From positions 1 to 42,879 of the forward strand of contig CAMDHZ010000023.1 of assembly GCA_945898275.1 (NCBI GenBank): a DNA stretch of 42,879 nucleotides, read 5' to 3'. The DNA is from Chitinophaga pinensis. GTDB lineage: Bacteria > Bacteroidota > Bacteroidia > UKL13-3. The position numbers were made by a program, and so were the translations under genes. Positions 42,173-42,879 of this stretch are shown piece by piece. Every line of letters starts with the position of its first letter. Positions within the stretch are counted from its first letter, which is position 1. The notes below the pieces were generated by a model, which saw nothing but the letters and a program-made list of their open reading frames with translations, searched no databases and had not been told where the DNA came from.

Positions 42173-42879
42173 ATGAAAATCAGAATTCTTCCAAAAGCTA
42201 TTTTATTGTTACTTTTTATTTCAAGTCTACAAGTAAATACTAGTTTTTCTCAACATACTTATACAAGGCCTGGTGGACTAACAGACCATCTTCTTGATAG
42301 GTTTGAAATAAAAAGTGGAGCCTTGGCAAATGATTACTTTCATACCACTTTGAAAAGTTACAGAAGAAAAGCCATTGCAAATTATGTGGATAGTTTTCCT
42401 GTAAGTAAAATTTCCTTAAGCACCCAAGATTATGCAAACTTGGCTTATCTAATCAATGATAATTTCGAATGGAGTAAGCAAGAAACATCTTCTTCAAAGC
42501 GCAGTATTTTAAACACATTTTATAAAAAGCAGGCAGCAATGTATAGTGTGCAAATTCCTGACTTTAATTTGGTGGTAAATCCAGTTCTTTTGTTGCAGCG
42601 GTCTACAGAAATGAATCCAGGTGGTAAACCTGCTATGATTAACAATAGGGGAGTAGAAATAAGAGGAAATATAGGAAGTAATATTGGGTTTTATACCCAA
42701 ATTAGCGATGAGGTTATCAGAAATTACAGTTGGGTAGAAAATGCAATTCAATTTCCTGATTATACGATTCCTTATGTAAACTTCTATAAATCAAATCCAG
42801 ATTCAAAAACATTTAGCTATTTCTTGAGCAATGCTTATGTTACTGGAAGTATTAATAAATACATGGATTTGCAATTTGG
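42173..42879 (+). CDS. RemB-like outer-membrane protein, 5' part (cut by window end)
   Basis: The frame is open from the ATG at 42173 to the end of the window (235 codons). A signal peptide is clear (hydrophobic 8-23, cleavage near 'SFSQ'). The segment 'NNRGVEIRGNIGSNIGFYTQISDE' in order (about residues 160-183) resembles RemB, an outer-membrane protein linked to gliding in Flavobacterium, and related Wzi/capsule-assembly-like barrels. Whether this strain glides is not shown. Two short frames on the opposite strand (42240-42751) are shadows of this gene. Confidence 0.65.
   Translation, partial: MKIRILPKAILLLLFISSLQVNTSFSQHTYTRPGGLTDHLLDRFEIKSGALANDYFHTTLKSYRRKAIANYVDSFPVSKISLSTQDYANLAYLINDNFEWSKQETSSSKRSILNTFYKKQAAMYSVQIPDFNLVVNPVLLLQRSTEMNPGGKPAMINNRGVEIRGNIGSNIGFYTQISDEVIRNYSWVENAIQFPDYTIPYVNFYKSNPDSKTFSYFLSNAYVTGSINKYMDLQF

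Noticed and set aside
42240-42751. Two short minus-strand frames near the window end
   Set aside because: They lie opposite a continuous plus-strand frame with signal peptide and RemB-like motif that runs off the window.

Overview
The window looks like chromosome of a low-GC member of the Bacteroidota. Supporting signs are two proteins with type IX secretion (T9SS) sorting domains, a DUF1800/DUF1501 pair, DUF3822 beside rsmD, DUF3467, promoters of the TTTG / TAnnTTTG type, and mostly weak Shine-Dalgarno sequences outside the ribosomal-protein operon. No rRNA, tRNA, prophage, insertion sequence or CRISPR array was found. Coding density is very high and no gap between genes exceeds 300 bases.

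Layout. 1-7 kb: the 3' end of a COG3014-like gene, then a tight leftward operon (dnaX, DUF502, UbiA-type prenyltransferase, PagL-like outer-membrane enzyme) and an orphan TPR histidine kinase. 7-10.7 kb, rightward: rpsF-rpsR-rplI closed by a terminator, miaA, a TerC-family membrane protein and lipB. 10.7-14 kb, leftward: a secreted DUF1800/DUF1501 pair. 14-17.5 kb, rightward: aldehyde dehydrogenase, ArnT-like glycosyltransferase, DUF3467; then marC leftward. 18-26 kb, rightward: an envelope block (PASTA protein, 956-residue T9SS cargo, rhodanese, seven-heme cytochrome with TPRs, mltG, SPFH protein). 26-30 kb: a persulfide-dioxygenase-like MBL/rhodanese fusion, miaE (leftward) and a glycosyltransferase. 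29.7-32.9 kb: a polyhydroxyalkanoate (PHA) locus with a MaoC/PhaJ-like hydratase, a very methionine-rich PhaE-like subunit and a class III PhaC. 32.9-36.9 kb, leftward: an MBL/beta-CASP nuclease, an EamA transporter and a PolX-like protein with a decayed polymerase site. 37-42.9 kb: two thioredoxin-fold proteins, a hotdog thioesterase, DUF3822-rsmD, ligA, and the 5' part of a RemB-like outer-membrane gene cut by the window end.

Genes that work together: miaA and miaE act on the same tRNA A37 modification; PhaC with PhaE, fed by the MaoC hydratase, would make PHA; mltG, the PASTA protein and the PagL-like enzyme act on the envelope.

The least explained signal is a dispersed DNA motif. The 10-mer GGTTCAAACC (or its complement GGTTTGAACC) occurs 16 times, where about 0.05 would be expected from composition. 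It lies inside genes in all five stop-free reading phases, and four copies share the 16-mer TTTGGTTCAAACCGAA. That points to a DNA-level role such as an uptake, maintenance or protein-binding signal, not a protein motif.
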